Notes: generated by a model from the letters alone, not told the origin. A stretch of 19,606 nucleotides of DNA from Candidatus Caccocola faecipullorum (GCA_018716365.1 DVKA01000167.1:1-19606), one strand, 5' to 3'; positions 6,132 through 14,918 are shown, counted from the first letter of the stretch. Numbers and translations: made by a program.

Positions 6132-7657
6132 CGCCGCAGCCTGCCGTATATGTCGTTCAGCGCGCGCAGCGACGGCGCTTTATCGCGCAGCCGCGCGGCC
6201 TCGTCTTCGGTCAGCCGCCAGCCCCAGTTGCCCTTGGGCACGGACGGGCGGTTCATGCGGCACTCAGCGCCGAGGCCGAGAAGATCCTGCGCGGGGACTA
6301 TTGCGAGCTCCACCGTCGAAGAGAGCGCCATGCGCGTCATTATCTCCGCCGCGTTTCCGGCGTCCACGTCGCGGCCCGTATAGAGCGCGAAATTCTCCCG
6401 CTCCTGCGCCGTCGCGCTTCCGCTCCACCAGCCAGCCGCAGTGTCGTTGTCGTGCGTGCCGGTGTAAATCACGCTGCGTAGCGCGACGTTGTGCGGCGCG
6501 TAGGGATTTTCCGCGACGCGCCCGCCGAATGCGAACATCAGCACCTTCATGCCGGGCAGGCCGAAGCGCGCCATCAGCTCCCGCACGTCGTCGGTGATGA
6601 TGCCCAGGTCCTCCGCGACGAGCGGCAGCTCTCCTCCTCCGCACTCCTCGCGGCGGAAAATTTCCAGCATCTCGCCGCCGAGCGCGGACCGCCAGCGTCC
6701 TTCCTTCGCCGTCTCGCACGACGCGGGAATCTCCCAGAAGGCCGAAAGGCCGCGGAAATGGTCTATCCTTGCAGTCGCGCAGTATTTCAAAATATGGCGC
6801 AGCCGCGAGCGCCACCAGGCGAAGCCGTCGCGGCGCATCTCCTCCCATTTATAGAGCGGGTTGCCCCAGCGCTGCCCCGTTTCGCTGAAATAGTCCGGCG
6901 GCACTCCCGCGACGCAGCGAGGCCTGCCGTCCGGTTCGAGGTCGAAAAGTTCGCGCGCGGCCCAGACGTCCGCGCCGTCCCATGCGACATATATCGGCGC
7001 GTCGCCCATAAGCTCGACGCCGAGCTCCGCGCAGCAGGCCGAAAGCGCGCCGAGCTGGCGGAAGAATATAAACTGCGTAAATTCTATGAAAGAAAGCTCA
7101 TCCGCGTGCGCCGCCTCAAAACGCGCGAGCGCCGCCTCGTCGTGCGCCGCGAACTCCGCGGGCCAATCCGCCCAGCAGCGTCCGCCGTTTTTCTTTTTCA
7201 GCAGGGAATAGAGCGCGTAATCGCGGAGCCAGTATTTTTCGCAGGCTTTGAATTTTTCAAAGTCATCCGTCATCTGAGGACGGGCGCCGCCGCGAAAACG
7301 CTCCCATGCGAGCGCGACGAGCCGCGCGCGAATTTCCTGCGCGGCCTCGAAATCAGCTGCGCGCTCCGAAGGTACGGCGGCCCGTTCTATTTCATCGCGC
7401 GTCAGAAGTCCGTCCTCAAAGAGAAGTTCCGGGCTGACGAGCGACGGGTTTCCTGCGAAAGCCGATGGGCTGCTGTAAGGCGAGTTGCCGAAGACGTGAA
7501 GCACAGGCGTAAGCGGTAGGAGCTGCCACAAGGAGAAACCGGCCTCTTTAAGGAATTCCGCGAACTTCCTCGCGCCGGTTCCGAAATCGCCCGCGCCGTA
7601 AGGGCCGGGCAGTGAGGTGACGTGCAGCAAAACCCCGCTTCTTCTACCGATAGACAA
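6128..7657 (-). CDS. malQ: 4-alpha-glucanotransferase (amylomaltase)
   Basis: This 509-aa GH77 enzyme disproportionates alpha-1,4-glucans, moving maltosyl or longer segments between chains and releasing glucose. Landmarks are GDAPIYVAWDGADVWA (218-233), the nucleophile D299 in RIDHFRG, the acid/base E349 in AEDLG and the third carboxylate D403 in THDND. The N-terminal RRSGVLLHVTSLPGPYG and NSPYSSPSAFAGNPSLV regions are classic for MalQ. I chose a TTG start at 7657 because GGAGG (7671-7667) lies 9 nt upstream. An earlier in-frame TTG at 7687 has no ribosome-binding site. A TATAAT at 7703-7698 probably gives it its own promoter after the glgB terminator. It ends in a 4-nt overlap with the LtaS-like gene. 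With glgB it forms a glycogen/maltodextrin handling pair in the cytoplasm. Confidence 0.95.
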   Translation of the reverse strand: MSIGRRSGVLLHVTSLPGPYGAGDFGTGARKFAEFLKEAGFSLWQLLPLTPVLHVFGNSPYSSPSAFAGNPSLVSPELLFEDGLLTRDEIERAAVPSERAADFEAAQEIRARLVALAWERFRGGARPQMTDDFEKFKACEKYWLRDYALYSLLKKKNGGRCWADWPAEFAAHDEAALARFEAAHADELSFIEFTQFIFFRQLGALSACCAELGVELMGDAPIYVAWDGADVWAARELFDLEPDGRPRCVAGVPPDYFSETGQRWGNPLYKWEEMRRDGFAWWRSRLRHILKYCATARIDHFRGLSAFWEIPASCETAKEGRWRSALGGEMLEIFRREECGGGELPLVAEDLGIITDDVRELMARFGLPGMKVLMFAFGGRVAENPYAPHNVALRSVIYTGTHDNDTAAGWWSGSATAQERENFALYTGRDVDAGNAAEIMTRMALSSTVELAIVPAQDLLGLGAECRMNRPSVPKGNWGWRLTEDEAARLRDKAPSLRALNDIYGRLRR

Positions 7658-7697
7658 AACGCAACGCCTCCGAGCATAAATATACAAAATCCGCTAT

Positions 7698-7703
7698 ATT
7701 ATA
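7698..7703 (-). promoter_or_regulatory. -10 element upstream of malQ
   Basis: TATAAT (7703-7698, minus strand) lies about 40 nt before the malQ start in an AT-rich patch, immediately after the glgB terminator. I cannot find a good -35 hexamer at 16-18 bp, so the assignment rests on the -10 and the position. Confidence 0.5.
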
Positions 7704-7744
7704 AAGCAAAAGCGCGGACGATGCGCCCGCGCCGTGAAAATTCG

Positions 7745-7777
7745 GAAAAAAACAAAGGCCCGGAACGCGCCGGGCCT
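7745..7777 (-). terminator. Rho-independent terminator of glgB
   Basis: Read on the minus strand, the stem AGGCCCGG / CCGGGCCT (7777-7770 and 7763-7756) has a 6-nt loop and is followed by TTTGTTTTTTT. It starts 12 nt after the glgB stop and separates glgB from malQ transcription. Confidence 0.9.
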
Positions 7778-7789
7778 CTGCGTTTCTTG

Positions 7790-9700
7790 CTATTCGTCCT
7801 CAGGCTTCAGCACGACGCAGCCGAGCGGCGGAAGCGTCAGCTCGGCCGAGTAAGGCCGGCCGTGGAACTCCTCTTCCTCGGCTTCAACGCGCCCCATGTT
7901 GCCCACGCCGGAACCGCCGTAGACCTCCGCGTCGCTGTTAAGCGCCTCGCGCCAGCCGCCGCCTGCGGGCAGTCCGATGCGGTAGCCCATGCGCACGACG
8001 GGCGTAAAGTTGGCGACGAGCGCGAGCGTGCGCCCCTCGCCGTCCCGCCGTATGAACGAGACGACGCTCGAATCTCTGTCGGAGCAGTCAATCCATTCGA
8101 AGCCCTTAGGCGAAGCGTCGAGCTTCCAGAGCTCCGGGCTCTCGCGGTAGAAGCGGCACAGATCGGCAAACCAGCGCGCTATTCCAGCGTGGCGCGGGTC
8201 GTTCAGCTCGTGCCAGTCGAGGCTCTGGTCGTGGTTCCACTCGCGGCTCTGCCCGAATTCTCCGCCCATAAAGACAAGCTTTTTGCCCGGGTGGCAGAAC
8301 ATCCAGCCGAAGGTGAGGCGCAGGTTCGCCGCCTTCTGCCATGCGTCGCCCGGCATTTTTTCGAGCAGCGAGCATTTGCCGTAGACGACCTCGTCGTGCG
8401 AGAAGGGCAGCACGAAGTTCTCCGCGTAGGCGTACCACATGCCGAAAGTCAGCTTGTCGTGGCAGTATTTGCGGAATATCGGATCTTTGGACATATAGGA
8501 GAGGAAGTCGTTCATCCAGCCCATGTTCCATTTATAGCCAAAGCCGAGGCCGCCGAGCCACGCCGGCTTCGTCACCATCGGCCACGACGTGGACTCCTCC
8601 GCCGTCGTCATTATGCCAGGGTGCTCGTCGTAGAGCGCGATGTTGAGCTCCTTGAGGAAGTCTATCGCGTCGCAGTTCTCCTTGCCGCCGTATTTGTTCG
8701 GCACCCATTCGCCTTCGCGGCGCGAATAGTCGAGATACAGCATGGAGGCGACGGCGTCGACGCGCAGGCCGTCCGCGTGGTAGCGTTCGAGCCAGAAGTT
8801 AGCGGACGAGACGAGGAAGCTGCGCACCTCGTTGCGCCCGTAGTTGAATATCGCGCTCTTCCAGTCCGGGTGGAAGCCCTGGCGCGGGTCGTTGTGCTCG
8901 TAGAGCGCCGTGCCGTCGAAGCGCGCGAGGCCGTGCGCGTCCATCGGGAAGTGCGATGGAACCCAGTCGAGAATCACGCCTATGCCCTCGCGGTGCAGCG
9001 CGTCGACCAGAGCCATGAAATCCTCCGGCGATCCGTAGCGCGAGGTCGGCGCGAAATACCCCGTCGTCTGATAGCCCCACGAGCCGTAGAAAGGATGCTC
9101 CATGACGGGCATGAATTCCACGTGCGTGAAGCCCTCCTGCTTCAGATACTGCGGCAGCTCCGCGGCAAGGCCGCGCCATCCGAGCATCGTGTTTCCGTCG
9201 CCGCGCCGCCACGAGCCGGCGTGCAGCTCGTATATGGCCTGCGGAGCGTCGGGCGAATTCTTCACCGCGCGTCCTGCCATCCACTCCGCGTCGCCCCATT
9301 TGTACGACGGCGCGCCGCAGACGACGGCGGCGGTCGCGGGCGGAGTTTCGCAGAAGAAGGCGAGCGGGTCGCACTTTTCGAGAACCGCGCCTGTCTCCGT
9401 CGTTATCGCGTATTTGTAAATTTCTCCGGCTCCGACGCCGGGGACGAAGCCCTCCCATATCCCGGAGGAATCCCAGCGCGGCGAAAGCCTGTGGCTGTCT
9501 TTATTCCACGAGTTGAAATTTCCGATAACCGACACGCCGCGGGCGCACGGAGCCCAGACCGCGAAGAGCGTCCCGCTCTCCCCTTCGTGCTCCATGACGT
9601 GCGCGCCGAGGAAGGTATAGATGCGGCGGTGCGTACCTTCGCGGAAAAGATAAATATCGTTGTCGGTGGCCAGCGTCGGCCCGTATATTATCTCTCTCAT
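7790..9700 (-). CDS. glgB: 1,4-alpha-glucan branching enzyme GlgB
   Basis: This 636-aa GH13 enzyme introduces alpha-1,6 branches into glycogen by cutting an alpha-1,4 chain and re-attaching it. The N-terminal CBM48-type domain includes [21 protein letters not shown] (about 46-66). The catalytic barrel has YELHAGSW (157-164), the region I DWVPSHF motif (245-251), nucleophile D315 in [10 protein letters not shown], acid/base E368 in TAEEST and D436 in FSHDEV. The C-terminal all-beta domain is complete. Length is normal for a GlgB with one N-terminal domain. The ATG at 9700 follows GGAGGCG at about 5 nt. It lies divergent from the glcD-like gene and ends at its own terminator. Confidence 0.97.
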   Translation of the reverse strand: MREIIYGPTLATDNDIYLFREGTHRRIYTFLGAHVMEHEGESGTLFAVWAPCARGVSVIGNFNSWNKDSHRLSPRWDSSGIWEGFVPGVGAGEIYKYAITTETGAVLEKCDPLAFFCETPPATAAVVCGAPSYKWGDAEWMAGRAVKNSPDAPQAIYELHAGSWRRGDGNTMLGWRGLAAELPQYLKQEGFTHVEFMPVMEHPFYGSWGYQTTGYFAPTSRYGSPEDFMALVDALHREGIGVILDWVPSHFPMDAHGLARFDGTALYEHNDPRQGFHPDWKSAIFNYGRNEVRSFLVSSANFWLERYHADGLRVDAVASMLYLDYSRREGEWVPNKYGGKENCDAIDFLKELNIALYDEHPGIMTTAEESTSWPMVTKPAWLGGLGFGYKWNMGWMNDFLSYMSKDPIFRKYCHDKLTFGMWYAYAENFVLPFSHDEVVYGKCSLLEKMPGDAWQKAANLRLTFGWMFCHPGKKLVFMGGEFGQSREWNHDQSLDWHELNDPRHAGIARWFADLCRFYRESPELWKLDASPKGFEWIDCSDRDSSVVSFIRRDGEGRTLALVANFTPVVRMGYRIGLPAGGGWREALNSDAEVYGGSGVGNMGRVEAEEEEFHGRPYSAELTLPPLGCVVLKPEDE

Positions 9701-9727
9701 AACATCGCCTCCGTCTCTGTTTATGTT

Positions 9728-9733
9728 ATTATA
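9728..9733 (-). promoter_or_regulatory. -10 element for glgB in the compact divergent region
   Basis: TATAAT on the minus strand (9733-9728) would start transcription near 9721, giving a leader of about 20 nt with the glgB ribosome-binding site. The expected -35 window overlaps the ribosome-binding site of the divergent glcD-like gene and does not match the consensus. I found no convincing promoter for the plus-strand gene, though TATTAT at 9727-9732 overlaps this element. Confidence 0.45.
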
Positions 9734-9762
9734 GCGTGAGATTGCAGACAGGAGGCGGAAAG

Positions 9763-11196
9763 ATGAGCGACATCTTTTCTTATAATAAAATCACGCCGGA
9801 GATAATCTCCGAAATAAAAGATAAAATCGGCGTGCACAACGTCAGCGTGGAGGCCGAGAAGCTCGAAAGCTACTCGCACGACGAAGTTCCCGCGAACGCC
9901 TACGAGCGCGAATACCGCGCCGGGCTGCTCGTCTTCCCCGAAAGCACCGCCCACGTCTCCGAAATTATGAAAATCGCATCGCGCGGGCGCATCCCCGTCA
10001 CGCCGCGCGGCGCGGGCACGGGGCTCTCGGGCGGCGCTCTGCCGGTCCACGGCGGAATCGTCATGAGTTTCGAGAAAATGAATAAAATAATCGAAATCGA
10101 CGAAGCGAACCTGACTGTCACGACGGAGCCCGGCGTCGTGACCGCGGAGATAAGCCGCGCCGCGGCCGCGCGCGGGCTGCTCTACGCCGGCGACCCGTGC
10201 AGCGGCGACGCCTCGTTCATCGGCGGCAACATCGCCGAGAACGCCGGAGGCAACAAGGTCATCAAATACGGCGCGACGGGCGCGCAGGTGCTCGCGCTCG
10301 AATGCGTCATGGCCGACGGCTCAGTAACGCAGTTCGGCGGCAAGCGCCGCAAGGACGTGACGGGGCTGGACTTCGTCCACCTGCTCTGCGGCTCCGAGGG
10401 CACGCTCGCCGTCGTCACAAAGGCCGTGCTGAAGCTTATGCCGATGCCGCGCTACGCGGTCGACCTGCTCGCCGCCTTCCCCGACGCGAAGACGGCCATC
10501 GACTTCGTTCCGAAGATAATAAAAGAGGGCGGCCTCATCCCCGCGTCGGTCGAGTTCATCGACAAAAAGGCGCTGCAAATCGTCGCGCGCTACCTCAACA
10601 CGGAAGTCCCCGCGGGCGACGCGGGCGCGGCGCTCATCATCCAGCTCGAAGACAACGACGGCGACGTAATCGAACGCCAGTACGAAGAGATAGGCAAGCT
10701 CTCGGAGAAACACGGGGCGTACGAAGTCTACGTAGCCGACACGCGCAGCACGAAGGAACGCGTCTGGCAGGCGCGCAAGAACGTCCCGGAGGCCGTGGCC
10801 TCCGTCTACAAACGCTACACGAAGGAAGACCTCGTCGTGCCGACCGCAAGCGTCCCCGAGCTGCTCGAACTTCTGCGCGGCACGGCGGAGGCCGACGGCC
10901 TTGAGGCCATCGTCTACGGCCACGCGGGCGACGGCAATATGCACTGCACGATAATATCGCCCGACTGCGCCGACTGGCACGAGCGGCTGCACAAGGCGCA
11001 GATAGAAATTTACGAAAAGCTGCTGAAGATGGGCGGCACGCTCAGCGGCGAGCACGGCATAGGCTACAAACGCCGCGGCTACATGAAATACTTCCTAGAC
11101 GAAGCGCAGCTTGAGCTGATCAAGCGCGTGAAGCTCGCCTTCGACCCGCAGAACATCCTGAATCCGGGAAAAATCGTAGACTGGGGCGACAGGTAG
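9763..11196 (+). CDS. FAD-linked 2-hydroxyacid oxidoreductase, GlcD / D-lactate dehydrogenase family
   Basis: This 477-aa flavoprotein of the vanillyl-alcohol-oxidase/GlcD family oxidises D-2-hydroxyacids such as glycolate or D-lactate to 2-oxoacids. The FAD_binding_4 domain carries [11 protein letters not shown] (81-91, pyrophosphate loop), [21 protein letters not shown] (143-163) and [13 protein letters not shown] (207-219). The C-terminal FAD-oxidase domain carries GHAGDGNMH (386-394) and GEHGIG (429-434). The ATG at 9763 has AGGAGG at 9750-9755 with 7-nt spacing. An in-frame GTG at 9736 has no such site and is rejected. The next gene starts 7 nt after its stop. No Fe-S partner (GlcF-like) is encoded in the window, so its electron acceptor is not evident (an EtfAB link is known for some relatives). 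The substrate cannot be fixed from sequence. Confidence 0.92.
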   Translation: MSDIFSYNKITPEIISEIKDKIGVHNVSVEAEKLESYSHDEVPANAYEREYRAGLLVFPESTAHVSEIMKIASRGRIPVTPRGAGTGLSGGALPVHGGIVMSFEKMNKIIEIDEANLTVTTEPGVVTAEISRAAAARGLLYAGDPCSGDASFIGGNIAENAGGNKVIKYGATGAQVLALECVMADGSVTQFGGKRRKDVTGLDFVHLLCGSEGTLAVVTKAVLKLMPMPRYAVDLLAAFPDAKTAIDFVPKIIKEGGLIPASVEFIDKKALQIVARYLNTEVPAGDAGAALIIQLEDNDGDVIERQYEEIGKLSEKHGAYEVYVADTRSTKERVWQARKNVPEAVASVYKRYTKEDLVVPTASVPELLELLRGTAEADGLEAIVYGHAGDGNMHCTIISPDCADWHERLHKAQIEIYEKLLKMGGTLSGEHGIGYKRRGYMKYFLDEAQLELIKRVKLAFDPQNILNPGKIVDWGDR

Positions 11197-11203
11197 CGAA
11201 TCT

Positions 11204-11659
11204 ATGGCGCGCGGCGCTGCGGAGCCGGACAATCATAAAAAGCAGATTACGCGCTTCATCGTAAAGGCGGCGGCGGTACTCATGCTCGCCGCCGCGCCTT
11301 ACCTGATTTTCTGCGGATTTCCGCTTTCGGGACTGCCCGACGCGGACGAGGTGACGCGCGTTGAAATAACGCGCACCTGCGACGGCCTGTCAAAATGCGC
11401 GACGAATGCAAACGACATCGAGCTCGTGCGCAAAGCAGCGGAGCTTCTGCGCTATGCGCCGTTCGCCGTACCGCGGAAAGAAGCGCAGCGCATTGCGGTG
11501 ACTTTCGTAACGCGCGGCGGAGAAGAAATTTCGCTGCAAGCCGGGCTTTCGATCGTAGAGTACAAGGGCCGCACACGCGCGCTCAGACGCAAAAAACTTT
11601 TCGTAAACGTAATAGAGGGAATTTTTTTCAAGGAAGAGCGCGAAAACGGCGCGCCGTAA
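11204..11659 (+). CDS. Small membrane-anchored protein of unknown function
   Basis: I do not recognise this 151-aa protein. A basic N-terminus is followed by one hydrophobic segment (about residues 17-40), then an extracytoplasmic domain of about 110 residues with alternating polar and hydrophobic stretches. That domain has an early VTRVEITRTCDG strand, a helix with ELVRKAAELLRYAP, then a strand-rich AVTFVTRGGEEISLQ part and a FVNVIEGIFF end. It has two Cys (60, 65) just after the anchor. Its ATG lies 7 nt after the glcD-like stop with only a weak CAGG upstream, so it is probably expressed by coupling to that gene. A strong terminator follows within 10 nt. GC content matches its neighbours, so there is no sign of transfer. 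Confidence 0.7.
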   Translation: MARGAAEPDNHKKQITRFIVKAAAVLMLAAAPYLIFCGFPLSGLPDADEVTRVEITRTCDGLSKCATNANDIELVRKAAELLRYAPFAVPRKEAQRIAVTFVTRGGEEISLQAGLSIVEYKGRTRALRRKKLFVNVIEGIFFKEERENGAP

Positions 11660-11667
11660 AAATTTTC

Positions 11668-11704
11668 AAGGCCGGGGCTTCGCGTCCCGGCCTTTTCGTC
11701 TGTT
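11668..11704. terminator. Intrinsic terminator between convergent genes
   Basis: A 9-bp stem AAGGCCGGG / CCCGGCCTT (11668-11676 and 11686-11694) closes a 9-nt loop. On the plus strand TTTTCGTCTGTTTT follows; on the minus strand GAAAATTTTT follows. It ends the glcD-like operon and may also end the converging ligase gene, whose stop codon lies at 11705. Confidence 0.8.
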
Positions 11705-13222
11705 TTACTTTTCTTTCTCGATTTTCATCTTGCGCAGCTCGCGGCGGAGGATTTTGCCGGTCTGCGAGATCGGGTATTCCTTGACGAAGCCGATTTTGCG
11801 CGGGACCTTGTAGTGCGCAAGATGGTCCTTGCAGTATTCCATGAGCTCCTTCGGCGTGACCTGCGCGCCTTCGTTGAGGATTATAAAGGCCTTGACGAGC
11901 TCGCCCGCGACTTTGTTCTTCTCGCCGACCGCGACGGCGGCGTGTACGGCGGGGTGTTTGCAGAGTACGGCCTCGACCTCCTGCGGATAGACGTTGAAGC
12001 CGCTGACGATTATGATGTCGGTCGCGCGGTCTACGATTTTTATGTATCCGTCCTCGTCTATGCGCACGACGTCTCCGGTGTTGAACCAGCCGTCTGGCGT
12101 GAAGCGCTCGCGCGTGTTCTCCTCGTCGCGGAAGTAGCCGTGTACGACCGCGGGGCCTTTGAGGTAGAGCACGCCTTCGTCGTGAAGGCCGATTTTGTTG
12201 CCTTCGCGGTCACGTATCTCTATTTCATAGTTATAAAAGGCAGGGCCGACTGTGCCGAGTTTTTTCGAAGCCTCTGCCGGGTTGACTGCAACGACGGGGC
12301 TGCACTCGGTGAGGCCGTAGCCTTCGAGTATCCCGACGCCGAGGTGCTCGCGGCAGCGTCCTTCCATCTGGACGTTGAGGCGGTCGCCGCCGGTGATGAC
12401 GAAGTCGACGCCGTCGATGCGCTCGCCGCGTTTTTCAAGCGCGCCGAGAAGGAACGCCATGACGGTCGGGACGGCGATGACGCGGTTGACGCCGGATTCT
12501 TTTATCGCCTTTATCGTGTTTTCGACGGGGACGAAGCTCGGTACGACTGTCTGCGCCATACCGTAGGTGAGCGCGAGGAGCCCCGCGACGGTGTAGCCGA
12601 AGGCGTGGAAGTTTGGCAGGACGTTGAGGACTACGCCTGTCTCCGATTCAAGGCCGGGGACGTGGGCCGCTATCGGCTCAAGGTCGCCGATGAGGTTGCC
12701 GTGCGTGCAGCCGACGGCCTTCGGCAGCCCGGAGGTGCCGGAGGTCGAGAAGATGACCGCAAGCTCGTCCGTCTCGGGGCGGCCTTCGCGTCCCTTCCAT
12801 TCGGGGAGCGGTCCTTCAAGAGGCGCGGCGACGAGCGGAATGTCGCTCATGAATCCGGCTTCGCGCGCCTTTTTCTCGCCTTCGGCGGTCAGTACGACGG
12901 AGTGGACGTCGAGCATCTTTATCGTGTCGGAGAGGTTCACCGCGCCGGTGCGCGCGTTGAGCGGCGCGACCGCACCGCCGAGCCTCCAGCAGGCTAGCGA
13001 GAGCGCGAGGACGAGCGGCGAGTTCGGCAGGAGCAGCGCGAGGCGCTGTCCTTTGGAGAATCCGGCTGCGCGCAGCTTTTTCTCGCAGCCGTCCGTGAGG
13101 GCGGCGAAGCGCGCCCAGCTCCACCATTCGCCCTGCCACCAGAGGCATTTCTTCTCTTCCCTGCCGCGCCATACAGATTCAATAAGGTCTTCGAGACGCT
13201 TAAAATTATTGAAGTCGGTCAT
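11705..13222 (-). CDS. AMP-dependent acyl-CoA / acyl-ACP synthetase (ANL superfamily)
   Basis: This 505-aa adenylate-forming enzyme activates a carboxylic acid, probably a fatty acid, as acyl-AMP and passes it to CoA or acyl carrier protein. The motifs in order are the P-loop FSTSGTSGLPKAV (158-170), FHAFGYT (205-211), YGLTE (302-306), TGD (382-384), DRATDIIIVSGFNVYP (398-413, hinge) and QTGKILRR with the catalytic Lys490. ATG at 13222 is preceded by AGGTGG at 10 nt. The GGDRLN...GILEGYGLTECSPVV stretch recalls the acyl-ACP synthetase half of Aas as well as FadD-type ligases, so the acceptor is open. It has its own extended -10 promoter and converges on the glcD-like operon. It is a complete, intact gene. 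Confidence 0.9.
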   Translation of the reverse strand: MTDFNNFKRLEDLIESVWRGREEKKCLWWQGEWWSWARFAALTDGCEKKLRAAGFSKGQRLALLLPNSPLVLALSLACWRLGGAVAPLNARTGAVNLSDTIKMLDVHSVVLTAEGEKKAREAGFMSDIPLVAAPLEGPLPEWKGREGRPETDELAVIFSTSGTSGLPKAVGCTHGNLIGDLEPIAAHVPGLESETGVVLNVLPNFHAFGYTVAGLLALTYGMAQTVVPSFVPVENTIKAIKESGVNRVIAVPTVMAFLLGALEKRGERIDGVDFVITGGDRLNVQMEGRCREHLGVGILEGYGLTECSPVVAVNPAEASKKLGTVGPAFYNYEIEIRDREGNKIGLHDEGVLYLKGPAVVHGYFRDEENTRERFTPDGWFNTGDVVRIDEDGYIKIVDRATDIIIVSGFNVYPQEVEAVLCKHPAVHAAVAVGEKNKVAGELVKAFIILNEGAQVTPKELMEYCKDHLAHYKVPRKIGFVKEYPISQTGKILRRELRKMKIEKEK

Positions 13223-13256
13223 AATAATCAGGCCACCTATCGCTGTTGATAGAACA

Positions 13257-13285
13257 ATTATGCCATATTCTTTTACCGTTGTATA
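13257..13285 (-). promoter_or_regulatory. Extended -10 promoter of the acyl synthetase gene
   Basis: On the minus strand TATACA (13285-13280), a 17-bp spacer ending in TGG and CATAAT (13262-13257) match 4/6 and 5/6, with a TGn extension. The start site would be near 13250, 28 nt before the ATG. A short imperfect inverted repeat, TTGTT-CTATC-AACAG, lies just downstream around 13244-13258. It could bind a regulator but is too short to call. Confidence 0.6.
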
Positions 13286-13325
13286 TTGCGTGAAATCGCC
13301 GTTTATTCGCCGCGGCGCTAAAAGG

Positions 13326-14918
13326 TCAATTCCTCCGCATCGTGAAGCGGCGCTGGAATATTCCCTTGTCCTCTTCGCAGTATATTATCGCAAAGGCTTT
13401 GTTGAGCGGCATATGAGTGCGCGGGTCTATCGTGAGGGTCGCGTGCGTGAGCGCAAGGTTCCGAGTCGCAAGCAACGTGTGGCGTATCGCCTCGCCACGG
13501 AAGCCCGGCGTGCTCTGAAACGCCGCGGCTATCCACATGACGGCGTCGTACGAAAGTATCGCCGCTGCGACGTCGCCGGGCTGGCACTCTTCGTTGTAGA
13601 GGCTGCGGTATTCGCGCAGGACGGAGCTTATCTGCGGGTCGAGCGCGGAGACTTCGTTTATCCACCAGCTTCCGGCGAGCGCCGGCCCCGCCTGCTGTGG
13701 AAGCATACCGGTATAGCCGTCACCCAGCACAACCGCGTTGAAACCAGCCGCCGCGCGCTGCGGCAGTATCTCGCCCGCCGACGGTCCGGCGCCGGGAAGC
13801 ATCAGCAGCTCCGCCCCGCTCTCCGCAAAGGCGCACATCGCGGCGTAATGCCCGCCGCCGCGCCCGTACGGCAGTTCGGCGACGACCTCGGCTCCGAAGC
13901 CCGAGGCCCATTTCCGCGCCGCCTTATATATCGCAGACGAAACTCTGTCGCCGGGGTTGTAGTAGAAAGCTATCTTCTTTTTATGAAGGGCCTGCGCCGC
14001 AAAGTATGAAAGCGCCTGCCCGCGCGACGCCGCGTCGCCCGTCAGCGAGAAGGAATAGAGATACGGCAGCGACGACTCGTCGAGCAGAGGGCCGTCGAGC
14101 GGCTCCGGCGCGGCGACGACGAGCGGCGCTTCCAGCTCGTCGGCCAGCGGCGCGAGCGTCTTCGCCGCGTCCGCGCGCCCGAGGATCATGACGAGCATAT
14201 TCCTGTCGCTCATGACCTTCTCGACAGCCTTCTCCGCCGCCTGCGGCTCCGCCGGGAGGTCGTAGCCTATGACCTTCAGCCTGTACTCGCCGCGCGAGAG
14301 GCCGCGGCTGTTGATCCGTTCGACCGCAAGCTGCGCCGCCTTGAGCTGCACGTGCGAAAGGCGCGCGTCAGGCCCAGACATCGGCGCGAAGAAAGCTATG
14401 CGCAGCTCGTCGCCCGCCGGCGTCCTCTGGTTGCCGATCTGAAAAAAGAGCGCGACGAGCACAACGAGCGACGCTATCAGGATAAGGCCGTTGTATAGTG
14501 ATTTTTTGCGTATGCGCATCGTGCGCGGCCTGTTGGCCACGCCGCCCGCGATTTTTTTCAGATTGCCAGGGACGGCGACGACGGCGCCCTCCTCCTCTTC
14601 GACGTCGGAGCCTCCGTATTCCATCTCCATGAGCCAGCCTATGAGCTTCATCACATCAGCGGCCTGCTCCTGCGTGAAGCCAAGCTGCGAAACGAGCGAC
14701 GGGCGGTAGTCCGCGCCGTGCTTCGCATATTCGCGGCGCGACGGACGCCAGCCGCATTTCAGCAGAAAACGCAGCGCAAAGGTCAGGTGAAATGTATCCT
14801 CGGGACGCAGCGAAGAGCGGTCTTCGAGAAACTGCGCGAGGCGGTCCGGGTCTTCCAGTATTTTTATACCGTAGCTGTCTATTATCTCCGTAAGAACGGC
14901 GCGAATATCGTCAGGCAT
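13326..14918 (-). CDS. Membrane-tethered type I periplasmic-binding-domain protein with N-terminal cytoplasmic helical domain
   Basis: This 530-aa protein has three parts. Residues 1-110 form a helical, charged domain (DIRAVLTEIIDSYGIKILED near the start, then TFHLTFALRFLLKCG, then LGFTQEQAADVMKLIGWLME). A basic stretch (about 130-139) precedes one membrane span (about 141-160, LYNGLILIASLVVLVALFF). Residues from 171 are a Peripla_BP_6/receptor-ligand-binding fold: ELRIAFFAPMSGPDA, LKAAQLAVERINSRG, an LPYLYSFSLTGD segment and KKIAFYYNPGD. This fold binds amino acids and related ligands in LivJ-type proteins. There is no signal peptide or lipobox, so the binding domain is tethered facing the periplasm with the helical domain in the cytoplasm. 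No ABC permease or ATPase is nearby. I chose ATG at 14918 (GAGGAG 7-8 nt upstream) over the in-frame ATG at 14933. A receptor role is inferred. Confidence 0.82.
   Translation of the reverse strand: MPDDIRAVLTEIIDSYGIKILEDPDRLAQFLEDRSSLRPEDTFHLTFALRFLLKCGWRPSRREYAKHGADYRPSLVSQLGFTQEQAADVMKLIGWLMEMEYGGSDVEEEEGAVVAVPGNLKKIAGGVANRPRTMRIRKKSLYNGLILIASLVVLVALFFQIGNQRTPAGDELRIAFFAPMSGPDARLSHVQLKAAQLAVERINSRGLSRGEYRLKVIGYDLPAEPQAAEKAVEKVMSDRNMLVMILGRADAAKTLAPLADELEAPLVVAAPEPLDGPLLDESSLPYLYSFSLTGDAASRGQALSYFAAQALHKKKIAFYYNPGDRVSSAIYKAARKWASGFGAEVVAELPYGRGGGHYAAMCAFAESGAELLMLPGAGPSAGEILPQRAAAGFNAVVLGDGYTGMLPQQAGPALAGSWWINEVSALDPQISSVLREYRSLYNEECQPGDVAAAILSYDAVMWIAAAFQSTPGFRGEAIRHTLLATRNLALTHATLTIDPRTHMPLNKAFAIIYCEEDKGIFQRRFTMRRN

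Noticed and set aside
7658..7687. TTG at 7687 as malQ start
   Set aside because: No ribosome-binding site precedes it, whereas GGAGG is correctly placed for the TTG at 7657. The extra residues YIYARRRCV are not MalQ-like.
7622..9739. Very long open frame (705 codons) on the plus strand opposite glgB and the malQ start
   Set aside because: Its translation is a low-complexity run rich in Arg, Ala, Val and Glu with no family motifs, while the opposite strand encodes an unmistakable GlgB. Long antisense frames are expected at this GC content.
10321..11055. Open frame of 244 codons opposite the GlcD-like gene
   Set aside because: It lies wholly inside a confidently identified gene, has shadow-like composition and no motif.
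13244..13258. Short inverted repeat TTGTT-CTATC-AACAG downstream of the acyl-synthetase promoter as an operator
   Set aside because: The arms are only four to five bases and imperfect, and such a match occurs by chance. I noted it but did not call it.
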